A stretch of DNA of 64,000 nt from Salinicola endophyticus. GTDB lineage: Bacteria; Pseudomonadota; Gammaproteobacteria; Pseudomonadales; Halomonadaceae. The translations under genes were made by a program, and so were the position numbers. The notes beneath the pieces are model-generated. The model ran no database searches and was not told the DNA's origin. It saw only the letters and a program-made list of their open reading frames with translations. Numbering within the stretch: position 1 is the first letter of the stretch; each line of letters begins with the position of its first letter. The stretch covers positions 3,348,001-3,412,000 of the forward strand of contig NZ_CP159578.1 of NCBI RefSeq assembly GCF_040536835.1, given 5' to 3'. Positions 1 through 9,594 of the stretch are shown here, one piece after another.

Positions 1-2
1 CA

Positions 3-170
3 GGCGGGTGGATTCTGCGGGCGGCCAACGGCCAGTTTCACGCCACCCGCGCCACCGAGGCCAACGGAGTCGACTATCCGCGTGACCTACGTGGCGTGCC
101 GGCGACCACCCTGGACGAGGTCGCCGAGGCCTGGGCGCGAATCGCCTGCGTGACGCCCGAAGCTCGCTAG
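3..170 (+). CDS. C-terminal fragment of an unidentified protein
   Basis: The frame is open from the window edge to the TAG at 168-170, giving the last 55 residues of a protein that begins outside the window. The fragment contains FHATRATEANGVDYPRDLRG and ends in ACVTPEAR. The codon choice (G/C at third positions) fits its neighbours and suggests real coding sequence. I do not recognise the family from this tail, and no motif supports a function. It is followed at once by the ArsR-type frame, and the two could be co-transcribed. Confidence 0.45.
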   Translation, partial: GGWILRAANGQFHATRATEANGVDYPRDLRGVPATTLDEVAEAWARIACVTPEAR

Positions 171-198
171 CCCCTACTCGGGCGAGCATTCAGACAAT

Positions 199-522
199 GA
201 GCATGCATCGCCCATTTCCTCCACGCTGCCCTCCGCCGATCAGCTGACGCGCAGTGCGGCGCTGTTAAAGGCGCTGGGTGATCCCGCCAGGCTGGATCTG
301 CTCTATCGCTTGAAGGATGGCGAGCGTTGCGTCGGCGAGCTGGTGGGTGATGATGCCAAGCTCTCGACGGTTTCCGCCCGGTTGCAGACACTGCTGAACG
401 CTCAACTGGTCAAGCGGCGCCGCGATGCGCGGCACCTCTACTACAGCCTGGCCGACCAGCATGTCGTTCAACTGATGGACAACGCGCTCGCGCATGCCGA
501 TGAGGACGCCCAGTCGTCGTAG
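199..522 (+). CDS. ArsR/SmtB-family winged-helix metal regulator (start unresolved)
   Basis: The product is a small ArsR-type repressor. From about position 262 it reads LLKALGDPARLDLLYRL, the family's first helices, followed by a recognition region KLSTVSARLQTLLNAQLVKR and the wing RRDARHLYYSL. One Cys lies in the alpha-3-like segment (GERCVGELV), where some ArsR proteins bind metal. It sits 87 bp before a His-rich metal-binding protein and probably controls it in response to zinc or a related metal (inference). The frame is open from 154, but no ATG, GTG or TTG occurs in it before a TTG at 310, which would remove part of the fold. An ATG at 197 is out of frame by one base, so either a rare start codon or a one-base frameshift is involved. 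Confidence 0.7.
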   Translation, partial: EHASPISSTLPSADQLTRSAALLKALGDPARLDLLYRLKDGERCVGELVGDDAKLSTVSARLQTLLNAQLVKRRRDARHLYYSLADQHVVQLMDNALAHADEDAQSS

Positions 523-609
523 ACACGGGGATGCCTCGCTCGGGCTGAAGCGCCACCCACTGCCCTTCTCATGCAAGCCCTCTAACGCAAGCTGACACAG
601 GAGTCGACG

Positions 610-957
610 ATGAGCTGCAACACGCACGACAACCACCCGCATGAACACGGCCCGAACTGCGGTCACACCCAGGTCGAGCACAACGGCCATGTGGACTATC
701 TACACGATGGTCACCTGCATCATCCGCACGGTGATCACATCGACGAGCACGTGATCGAAGTCTCCGATCAGAACCCGGAAGCCTGCACCCCGAATCATCA
801 TTGCAGCGACCATGCCGCCGACCACGTGCACGGCCCGGACTGCGGCCATGAAGCCGTGCCGCATGGCGACCATGTCGACTATCTGGTCAATGGCCACCTG
901 CACCACCCGCATGGCAACCACTGCGACGACCACGGCCCGGTCAGCATCGTACGCTGA
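610..957 (+). CDS. His-rich putative zinc-binding protein with two internal repeats
   Basis: The protein has 115 residues, is very rich in His, Asp and Cys, and has no signal peptide or membrane segment, so it should be a cytoplasmic metal chelator or chaperone. It is an internal duplication: residues about 12-48 and 73-108 both follow the pattern H-GP-CGH, then a H-DGHVDY-like segment, then GHLHHPHG. Proteins of this type occur beside zinc-responsive regulators and efflux genes in pseudomonads and relatives, where some are loosely annotated as zinc transporter permease; this one has no transmembrane helix. The ribosome-binding site AGGAG at 599-603 fixes the ATG at 610. The upstream ArsR-type gene is the likely regulator. 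Confidence 0.8.
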   Translation: MSCNTHDNHPHEHGPNCGHTQVEHNGHVDYLHDGHLHHPHGDHIDEHVIEVSDQNPEACTPNHHCSDHAADHVHGPDCGHEAVPHGDHVDYLVNGHLHHPHGNHCDDHGPVSIVR

Positions 958-982
958 TCTCGCCCTGCATCGCTCGTAATGC

Positions 983-1016
983 AAAACGGCCAGGCATCGA
1001 TATGCCTGGCCGTTTT
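983..1016 (+). terminator. Rho-independent terminator after the His-rich gene
   Basis: A perfect 15-bp stem (983-997 with 1002-1016) encloses the loop CGAT. The stem starts with AAAA and ends with TTTT, so it can end transcription from either side. It closes the ArsR/His-rich unit on the plus strand and also faces the hydrolase remnant on the minus strand. Confidence 0.85.
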
Positions 1017-1105
1017 CGTTGGTATGCCTTGCGCCTGATCATCAGCGGCGCCTGCTCACGGATAATCTGTGCGTGGCCCGCTCGGCCCCTGCATCGGGGC
1101 AAGAC

Positions 1106-1339
1106 TCACCCCACCAGATGGCGCGCGAAGAAGTCGAGCAGTTGGGTGTGGTGGGTATTTTCCGCCTCACTACTCAGGACATGGTCCTCCCCTGCGTAGT
1201 AATACACCTCCGGGGTGCGGCCATCGAACGCGCCGCAGATACAGTCCGGCGTGCTGTGCTCGGACACGGCATCGGCGATGCCTAGTACGCCGTCTCTCGC
1301 AATTAAAAACGTCAGCAGCAGAGTCTGTTCAGGACCTTC
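1106..1339 (-). pseudogene. 3' remnant of an alpha/beta (S9-like) serine hydrolase gene
   Basis: On the minus strand a frame ending at TGA 1106-1108 reads DGVLGIADAVSEHSTPDC, AFDGRTPEVYYYAGEDHV and LLDFFARHLVG. This has the look of the C-terminus of a prolyl-oligopeptidase or dienelactone-hydrolase type enzyme, where the GEDHV-like segment carries the catalytic His. Nothing upstream supplies the catalytic Ser or Asp: the frame runs straight into the stop codon of the large AT-rich NTPase gene at 1340-1342, with which it is in the same frame. I read it as the native gene's tail, left after the AT-rich island replaced the rest. A GCCCC/GGGGC hairpin (about 1084-1100) may be its old terminator. 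Confidence 0.6.
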
Positions 1340-4300
1340 TCACTTGTATTTCTTATTCACTTTGATCGGTGATTCTTGATCATCATACTTTCCAACGATG
1401 CCTTCCAGTTTGAGGCGCTCAAGCAGCGCACGGTCGAAAGGTGTATTGGGGATGCGAGGTTTATCGTGCCCAACCTCAGTGAGCTTTGGATAGTCTCCAC
1501 TCAATGCCTGCAAGACTATAAAAAGCTGGTCACTGCTGATCGACCCTATGTGACAACTGAGTAGTTTTACAACATACTGCGATGCAACGCCTTTCTCCGC
1601 CATCCGCTGCACAATATTTGATGGAATTTCGTGCTCATTTTGAGCAGCATATCGAGCTAGTTCCTCAAGCCCTTTCGGCCCGGCCACTTCAGCATACTCT
1701 ACCGACTGTTCGACAACCGTGACTTTGACTGCCGAGCTAATTTCACTGCTGCTGAGAAGAAATTCCAAATCACCCTTCACTAGCTCTGGCGTCATATAAC
1801 TCAAGAAATCCTTCGATTCGCGGATGAATCCCTTGCGTGTCGGCCAATCAGTCGCTGCCAGATGTTCGTAGGACTTTGCTTCGTCCGCAATGATGTCGTG
1901 CTTCAGCAGTAATGCAAAAAGATCACCTTTCTCAACCTTAACATTCTCGACATCGAGGTGTTTATTTAGCTTCAAACTCGCCACCAGCCCCGCACGTAGC
2001 GCTGCGGATGGAAGATAAATAGTCGCCGCCAAAATAGCAATTGCCAAGTCAGGCTTTAACTCCTCATCAGCGACACCGGTCTCTGAAATTTTTCCGGCAG
2101 CGGATAGTAGCCTCCCTAGTGGAGCATCCACCGACTCAAGAGCCACGAAGTAGCGGCTTACGTTGTTGAAAGTTGCTGGAACTCGCTTGTGTTTGAGCAA
2201 TGCCGGCCATACCCCTTCAGGCGCCTCAGCGATGTCTGCAAGCTCACAAGCTGGAGACGCGCGTTCAACAACATCATCGAGACAGGATGATGCTTGCTCG
2301 AGCACATCCTCTATTACAGCAATAAAGTTTTCGCTTGCATCGATCGTCGCAGAAGCATTCTCGACGGCATCCAAGTACGTTTGCAAATGGCTAAGCACAT
2401 AAGCGTAAACCGTCTTATTGGCTGCACGAATGACGTCGAGCGCCACCGTTACTTTATTATCAATGACAATAGAGAGATTCTTGTGCGTAATCTTGTACAA
2501 GTTGCGCGATACGAATGACGGCCGAACATATCGACCAAGCACCTCCAAACTAGGCAGAATGACACTTGCATCTGCAAAGAGCGCGCCGATAGGTTCTGCC
2601 AGGGTCGATGTAGTCGCATCAGACGTAAGTACAGAGAACTCAGCGTAGTGCGCCGCCAGGTATTCAGACACCGCGACATCGGTTCGTCGCTTCGACTCTG
2701 GAAGATGCGCAAGGGCAACGTCTAACAATTCTATTCTCGAAGATTCATCTAACTCAGCTTGGCTCACAAGATAGATGAGAACTTGCGTGGAAGCTCCCGT
2801 AAATCGCTCCAAGAATCTCCGGCGCTGCTCCCCTGCAGTCAGATACGCCTGCAGAAACCTTTTCTGACTCAGCCCGAGGCCGACCAAGGAGCGAGTCATT
2901 ATATCGGCCGCATTAACATCAGTCACTAAAAGACGGTCAAGAATGGCAATATTGTATAGCGCTGGTTCCTTTAACCCATTTTTGCCTCGTTCACGAACAA
3001 CGGCATCCACGTCATCCGGAGCAAGTTCAAAATATTCATCCATCAAGTCTCTTTCAACGTGATGAATGATGAAATTTGTCGCAGCCGGACTCACACGATT
3101 GCCATGGAACGTGGACGTATACAGTGTAAAATTACGATTGAGGTATCCGGCACGGACAAGCTGACAAGCCAAACCCAAAGTCAAGAGCGCCTCTGCGATT
3201 GACTCCAAAGACTGCTTTTCCTCCTTATACACCACAAGGAACTCCGGTCGCTTTACGAGATCATCGAGATCGGCACTCCGCAGGAATCTGATATTTTCAG
3301 TTCGCTCATCAATCTGCTCATTCAGCGCTTTACGATCAGCTTCATCCCATCTCTCGGCGTCCAACGTATCGTCAAGAGCTGCTGCAAGGTTCTTCCGACT
3401 GAACGTCAAAGAGACCCGACCGTAGTTAGTAGCAGCGTTCCACTTCAACACAGCCTCATCTTCCTTTGCCTTAGCAAAGTCTGCCCAGAAGCTTGCTCCT
3501 TTAAGGTCCTCCGTTGACCGGCTAGCCCGGTCGAAAGAGAACGTTGCGTTATGCGTCGAGTAGCCTACTGCCTCTGCCGTTCGCTGCACGTGTGCAATCA
3601 AGCGTTCACCTAAAATTGCACTTCGTGTAGTCTCTCTATCGATCAGTGTAGCTCGCTGACGAAGCACGCGCAGCTCGCTCTCGATTCGTTTGATGTTTTC
3701 GGCCACAAGCGCACGACTGACCTTGTAAAGTATATCTAATTTACTCGTGCCGAGCCGGATGGTTTCGAAGTCTGTTAGGTGCGTGCTCTTGTAGAGCATC
3801 ATCGCGAATAGCTCAGTCTCACTGAGATTGAGCTGCTTCCCGTCACCAGAGAATATTCGATCCCGAAAAACAACAAACTCATTACAAACATTCTTCAAGA
3901 GTCGCATATCTGGCACATATTGCGCAGACAAATCTAGCAACTCTGGCTCTACCTTGTGGTCGATCTTGCCAAGCAACTGAACTGCTATATTACGAGCACT
4001 CCGATGCGTGACAAAAGGAACCACCGGAATAATCAGATCAAAAAATTTTGTGCGATTAGCACGCATACTCTCGGATTGTGCCGGGTCATTGACTTTGAAC
4101 ACACTCGACTCAAACTTTCGCCCCTCTAACCTTAGACCCATATTATCGAAAATACTGTCTTTTATAGCATATATAAAACGAATAGGCTTATTGATCTGCG
4201 GCGAGGCATTAAGCAACGTATTCAGTGCACGAAGTGTTTCAAAAATATGAGAATCATCGAACCTGTCAATATCCTCGAAGATCACGACATCCCGGCCTGA

Positions 4301-5122
4301 AACCTCAAAAAAGTAGACAATTTCATCAAGATATTGATCGAAATACGATACGGAATTGTCATCAAGAGTGACAGTTGCCGAGCCCGCCGAAAGCTGTTTG
4401 ATATGAAGCCGCCCATGATACAACCAGCGAGCCAGCAGCAAAACTATCGCCGCAACGCCGGCTGCCATAAAATGAGTCCAGACGCCTATATCACTCTGAG
4501 CAGTTAACGCAGTGGCGATCTCTACGGTCCATCCTGTTAACAAGAAAATAATAGCTATAACGCCCCCTAGCAGCAACGCACTTACCGTCTCATGTTTCAA
4601 ACGAAAGCGTTCGATCCGTCGAAAACGAGAGGCCGGCATCCTATTAGGATCTTCCCTGTATAGTAATTGCTTGACGATTTCCTGCTGGATGCGGTTGGTC
4701 GGTGTCGTCGCTTGAATAGGTACCGAATCATCAATCTTGGATTCTTCGATCGGCGCGAGCGTCGACAACGAAAGTTCAACAATACGCCCCTTCTGGCGTC
4801 TCGCGACCTCCCCTAATATACTGCTCTTGCCGACACCATAGTTCCCAGATAATGCTATGTTCCGTATATGGCTTTTTCCAAGAGCAGCCTCTATAGTCTC
4901 AACATATCCCTCATGCTCAGATTCAAGATACTCGGGAGTCAAAGCATCAAGCTTCCAAGATTTTTTATAAACAGAGCCAAACAATTCTTCGCCAGAAAAC
5001 TCTCTATTCCCATACAACCTAAAAAAACCAACATTAAGCGGTTTTTTCAAAACACTCAAAAACCCCTGCAGCTTAAACACAAAAAAACATCCGCCGCCTT
5101 TTAAAAATCGCATCTGGCTCAC
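1340..5122 (-). CDS. YobI-family P-loop NTPase, membrane-associated, on an AT-rich island
   Basis: This 1260-residue protein has the YobI-type NTPase architecture. A conserved lead-in LDALTPEYLE (about 58-67) precedes Walker A GNYGVGKSS (93-101), then KQLLYREDPNRMPASRFRRI, two transmembrane helices (about 180-202 and 217-235), and Walker B VVIFEDIDRFDD (279-290). A further RFIYAIKDSIF strand and a long helical C-terminal region follow. KAP- and YobI-like NTPases are large, often membrane-bound and patchily distributed, and several KAP relatives are linked to phage defence; a defence role here is inference only. The gene is visibly AT-rich beside its neighbours and truncates a hydrolase gene at its 3' side, which indicates horizontal acquisition. 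The first start is a GTG at 5122; an ATG nine bases later, or an internal start nearer LYGNREFSG, is equally possible because homology begins there. Confidence 0.8.
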   Translation of the reverse strand: MSQMRFLKGGGCFFVFKLQGFLSVLKKPLNVGFFRLYGNREFSGEELFGSVYKKSWKLDALTPEYLESEHEGYVETIEAALGKSHIRNIALSGNYGVGKSSILGEVARRQKGRIVELSLSTLAPIEESKIDDSVPIQATTPTNRIQQEIVKQLLYREDPNRMPASRFRRIERFRLKHETVSALLLGGVIAIIFLLTGWTVEIATALTAQSDIGVWTHFMAAGVAAIVLLLARWLYHGRLHIKQLSAGSATVTLDDNSVSYFDQYLDEIVYFFEVSGRDVVIFEDIDRFDDSHIFETLRALNTLLNASPQINKPIRFIYAIKDSIFDNMGLRLEGRKFESSVFKVNDPAQSESMRANRTKFFDLIIPVVPFVTHRSARNIAVQLLGKIDHKVEPELLDLSAQYVPDMRLLKNVCNEFVVFRDRIFSGDGKQLNLSETELFAMMLYKSTHLTDFETIRLGTSKLDILYKVSRALVAENIKRIESELRVLRQRATLIDRETTRSAILGERLIAHVQRTAEAVGYSTHNATFSFDRASRSTEDLKGASFWADFAKAKEDEAVLKWNAATNYGRVSLTFSRKNLAAALDDTLDAERWDEADRKALNEQIDERTENIRFLRSADLDDLVKRPEFLVVYKEEKQSLESIAEALLTLGLACQLVRAGYLNRNFTLYTSTFHGNRVSPAATNFIIHHVERDLMDEYFELAPDDVDAVVRERGKNGLKEPALYNIAILDRLLVTDVNAADIMTRSLVGLGLSQKRFLQAYLTAGEQRRRFLERFTGASTQVLIYLVSQAELDESSRIELLDVALAHLPESKRRTDVAVSEYLAAHYAEFSVLTSDATTSTLAEPIGALFADASVILPSLEVLGRYVRPSFVSRNLYKITHKNLSIVIDNKVTVALDVIRAANKTVYAYVLSHLQTYLDAVENASATIDASENFIAVIEDVLEQASSCLDDVVERASPACELADIAEAPEGVWPALLKHKRVPATFNNVSRYFVALESVDAPLGRLLSAAGKISETGVADEELKPDLAIAILAATIYLPSAALRAGLVASLKLNKHLDVENVKVEKGDLFALLLKHDIIADEAKSYEHLAATDWPTRKGFIRESKDFLSYMTPELVKGDLEFLLSSSEISSAVKVTVVEQSVEYAEVAGPKGLEELARYAAQNEHEIPSNIVQRMAEKGVASQYVVKLLSCHIGSISSDQLFIVLQALSGDYPKLTEVGHDKPRIPNTPFDRALLERLKLEGIVGKYDDQESPIKVNKKYK

Positions 5123-5232
5123 CGCCTTTTATTAACAGCACCCCTGCATGCTTACGGGACGCAGCCACGCCATTAGAAAAAGCAATTTAATAATTGTTAC
5201 CAGACTTCGTCTCATTGAGCAAGAAAGCAAGC

Positions 5233-5260
5233 AAAAAGCCCGCTCGATGGCGGGCTTTTT
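5233..5260 (-). terminator. Rho-independent terminator downstream of guaA
   Basis: An 11-bp stem AAAAAGCCCGC/GCGGGCTTTTT has a six-base loop (5244-5249). It lies 38 bp after the guaA stop and before the YobI-type gene, so the AT-rich gene must have its own promoter within about 5123-5232. That stretch is AT-rich but offers no clear consensus. Confidence 0.9.
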
Positions 5261-5297
5261 AACGCATAACGACAGTGAGCCTTGAACCTTTAGAAAA

Positions 5298-6872
5298 TCA
5301 CTCCCACTCGATCGTCGCCGGCGGCTTGCTGCTGACATCGTAGGTCACGCGGGAGACGCCGCTGATCTCGTTGATGATGCGGTTAGAGACCTTTTCGAGC
5401 AACTCGTACGGCAGGTGAGCCCAGCGGGCGGTCATGAAGTCGATGGTTTCCACGGCGCGCAGGGCGATGACCCACTCGTAGCGGCGGCCGTCGCCGACCA
5501 CGCCGACCGATTTCACCGGCAGGAAGACGGCAAAGGCCTGGCTGGTCTTGTGGTACCAGTCGGCGTTGTGCAGCTCTTCGATGAAGATGGCGTCGGCTTC
5601 GCGCAGGATGTCGGCGTACTCTTTTTTGACCTCGCCGAGAATACGCACGCCCAGGCCCGGCCCCGGGAAGGGGTGGCGGTAGACCATGTCGTAGGGCAGG
5701 CCGAGTTCGAGGCCGAGCTTGCGCACTTCGTCCTTGAACAGTTCGCGCAGCGGTTCGACCAGCTTGAGCTTCATGGTCTCGGGCAGGCCGCCGACGTTGT
5801 GGTGCGACTTGATCACGTGGGCCTTGCCGGTCTTGCTGGCGGCGGATTCGATCACGTCCGGGTAGATGGTGCCCTGGGCGAGGAAGTCGACACCGTCGAT
5901 CTTGGCCGCTTCGCGGTCGAAGACGTCGATGAAGGTGTTACCGATGATCTTGCGCTTGGCTTCGGGGTCGTTTTCACCGCCGAGCTTGGTCAGGAACTCG
6001 TCTTCAGCGTCGACCCGGATCACCTTGACCCCCATGTGCTGGGAGAAGGTCTCCATCACCTGGTCGCCTTCGTTCTTGCGCAGCAGGCCGTTGTCGACGA
6101 ACACGCAGGTGAGCTGCTCGCCGATCGCCTTGTGCAGGAGTGCGGCGACCACGGAGGAGTCCACCCCGCCGGAGAGGCCGAGCAGCACGTGGCGGTCGCC
6201 GACCTGGGCGCGGACGCGCTCGGTCAGATCTTCGATGATCTGCGCCGGGGTCCACAGCCGCTCGGCCTGGCAGATCTCGAGCACGAAGCGTTCGAGGATG
6301 CGCTGGCCCTGCAGGGTGTGGGTCACTTCCGGGTGGAACTGTACGCCGTAGAGGCGCTTCTCGGCCCAGCTCATGGCAGCGATCGGGCAGCTCGGGGTCG
6401 AGGCGGTCACGGTGAACTCGGCCGGGGCGCGGGCGACCTTGTCGCCGTGGCTCATCCAGACGTCGAGCAGCGCGCCGCCGTCGTGGCCGACGTGATCCTT
6501 GATGCCGCCGAGCAGGTCGTCTTCGCTGGAGACGTTGATCTGGGCGTAGCCGAACTCACGCTTGTCGGAGCCTTCGGTGGCGCCGCCGAGCTGTTCCGCC
6601 ATGGTCTGCATGCCGTAGCAGATGCCGAACACCGGCAGGCCCAGCTCGAACACGCACTCGGGGGCACGCGGCGAGCCCAGCTCGGAGACCGACTCCGGCC
6701 CGCCGGAGAGGATGATGCCGTTGGGGTTGTATTCGCGGATCTCTTCTTCGGTGATATCGAAGGCGCGGATCTCCGAGTAGACCCCGATCTCGCGCACGCG
6801 GCGGGCGATCAGCTGGGTGTACTGGGAGCCGAAGTCGAGAATCAGGATCTTGTGCGAATGGATATCGGTCAT
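5298..6872 (-). CDS. guaA: GMP synthase (glutamine-hydrolysing)
   Basis: GuaA converts XMP, glutamine and ATP to GMP, the last step of guanine nucleotide synthesis. At 524 residues it matches the family length. The N-terminal glutaminase domain shows [18 protein letters not shown] and the nucleophile segment [15 protein letters not shown]; the ATP-pyrophosphatase domain shows [16 protein letters not shown]; the dimerisation domain ends in [11 protein letters not shown], the usual GuaA terminus. The frame stays open upstream to 7040, but the ATG at 6872 ([15 protein letters not shown]) matches known starts. It follows guaB in the same direction with a 171-bp gap containing a hairpin. Confidence 0.97.
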   Translation of the reverse strand: MTDIHSHKILILDFGSQYTQLIARRVREIGVYSEIRAFDITEEEIREYNPNGIILSGGPESVSELGSPRAPECVFELGLPVFGICYGMQTMAEQLGGATEGSDKREFGYAQINVSSEDDLLGGIKDHVGHDGGALLDVWMSHGDKVARAPAEFTVTASTPSCPIAAMSWAEKRLYGVQFHPEVTHTLQGQRILERFVLEICQAERLWTPAQIIEDLTERVRAQVGDRHVLLGLSGGVDSSVVAALLHKAIGEQLTCVFVDNGLLRKNEGDQVMETFSQHMGVKVIRVDAEDEFLTKLGGENDPEAKRKIIGNTFIDVFDREAAKIDGVDFLAQGTIYPDVIESAASKTGKAHVIKSHHNVGGLPETMKLKLVEPLRELFKDEVRKLGLELGLPYDMVYRHPFPGPGLGVRILGEVKKEYADILREADAIFIEELHNADWYHKTSQAFAVFLPVKSVGVVGDGRRYEWVIALRAVETIDFMTARWAHLPYELLEKVSNRIINEISGVSRVTYDVSSKPPATIEWE

Positions 6873-6904
6873 CGAATGAGCCCTGGGTGTGAGTCTTAAA
6901 CGAG

Positions 6905-6928
6905 CAGCGGCGCTGTTAGGCGCCGCTG
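6905..6928 (-). other. Intercistronic hairpin between guaB and guaA
   Basis: CAGCGGCGC (6905-6913) pairs with GCGCCGCTG (6920-6928). No good U-run follows on the minus strand (CTCGTTTAA), so this is more likely an mRNA-processing, stabilising or attenuating structure between guaB and guaA than a full terminator. Confidence 0.45.
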
Positions 6929-7043
6929 ACAAAGCCGGGAGTGGCTGGAAACTGTGTCGCTGGCCGAGCCCCTGCAGGAGGCACTCGGCCATGACGGGAA
7001 ACCTTTCGAGCGATGCACAGGAGGTTTCCCGAATCACCAACGA

Positions 7044-8609
<1,566 letters not shown>

Positions 8610-8745
8610 TTAATCGCGCATTATAGTCATTTGGTCGATGAGCCTCAATGCCCGGTCGCCCTGACATTCCTCTCGCCGGGAGATCGGCGTATGGTGCCAA
8701 CGCTGGCTCATGGTCACCCCGCGCCACCTCGGGAGGACATCCCTC

Positions 8746-9525
8746 ATGGCGAGTTTACTGTCTCCATCGATGCTCGACTCGACGCTCACCCTGGCCGACT
8801 ATCTCGGCGTCGCCGCCACCGCTTTCCTCGCCTCGCTCATTGGCGGTATCAGCGGCTACGGCACCGGGCTGCTGCTACCGCCCATCCTGATACCCATGAT
8901 CGGGCCGGAAGCGGTGGTACCGGTGGTCAGTCTCTCGGCGCTGATCACCAACGCCAGCCGCGTCGCCGCCTTTCGTCACCAGTTCGACCGTAACCGGGCG
9001 CTGTGGGTGGTGACCTTCGCCCTGCCCTTCTGCTTGTTCGGCGCCTACGGCTATACCCGCCTCTCCGGGCCCATGATCAGCGTGGTGCTGGGGCTATTTC
9101 TGATAGCGGTCGTGCCGCTGCGGCCACTGCTGGTACGACGCCACGGCCACTTGGGCAAGCCGGGGCTGGCGCTGGGCGCCGGCGGCTACGGGCTGCTGAT
9201 GGGCGGCACCTCGGGCTCCGGCGTGGTGCTGATCTCGCTGCTGCTCTCGGCGGGGTTGAGCGGCGCCAGCGTGATCGCTACCGACGCCGGTATCTCCTTC
9301 GTGCTGGGCATCGCCAAGGTGTCGCTGTTCCAGGCTGCCGGTGCGCTACCGCCCGCGCTATGGCTGATGGCGCTGCTGATCGGCGCCTGCGCCGTTCCCG
9401 GTACGTTTCTCGCCAAGCGACTGTCGCGGCGGCTCTCGCTGCGCTCGCACTCGCTGATACTGGATAGCGTGGTCGTGCTCGGCGGAATTCTGCTGGTGAT
9501 CGAGGGTGGCAGCGCCCTGCTGTAA
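8746..9525 (+). CDS. TauE/SafE-family membrane exporter (putative sulfite or organic anion)
   Basis: This integral membrane protein of 259 residues has about eight helices. The N-terminal helix contains FLASLIGGISGYGTGLLLPP, and the second half repeats a GGYGLLMGGTSGSGVVL segment; the two glycine-rich re-entrant stretches mark the TauE/SafE (DUF81) family. Members move sulfite, sulfoacetate or similar anions across the inner membrane; the substrate here cannot be assigned. GGAGG at 8732-8736 supports the ATG at 8746 rather than the upstream in-frame ATG at 8710. It is divergent from guaB and 69 bp upstream of xseA, so the two may share a transcript. Confidence 0.85.
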   Translation: MASLLSPSMLDSTLTLADYLGVAATAFLASLIGGISGYGTGLLLPPILIPMIGPEAVVPVVSLSALITNASRVAAFRHQFDRNRALWVVTFALPFCLFGAYGYTRLSGPMISVVLGLFLIAVVPLRPLLVRRHGHLGKPGLALGAGGYGLLMGGTSGSGVVLISLLLSAGLSGASVIATDAGISFVLGIAKVSLFQAAGALPPALWLMALLIGACAVPGTFLAKRLSRRLSLRSHSLILDSVVVLGGILLVIEGGSALL

Positions 9526-9594
9526 CGCCTCGCTGCCGCCCGTGGCGGCCTTCATGTTACGCTGCCGGGCCATCCCCGAGCGCTGGAAACCCGC

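Noticed and set aside
1340..5260. Prophage or transposon
   Set aside because: No integrase, transposase, terminal repeats or attachment-site duplication could be found on either side of the AT-rich gene.
5415..6899. Long plus-strand reading frame of 494 codons opposite guaA
   Set aside because: It is antisense to a well-recognised gene, its composition is typical of a GC-rich shadow frame, and it has no family features; similar frames lie opposite guaB, smc, alaS and glrR.
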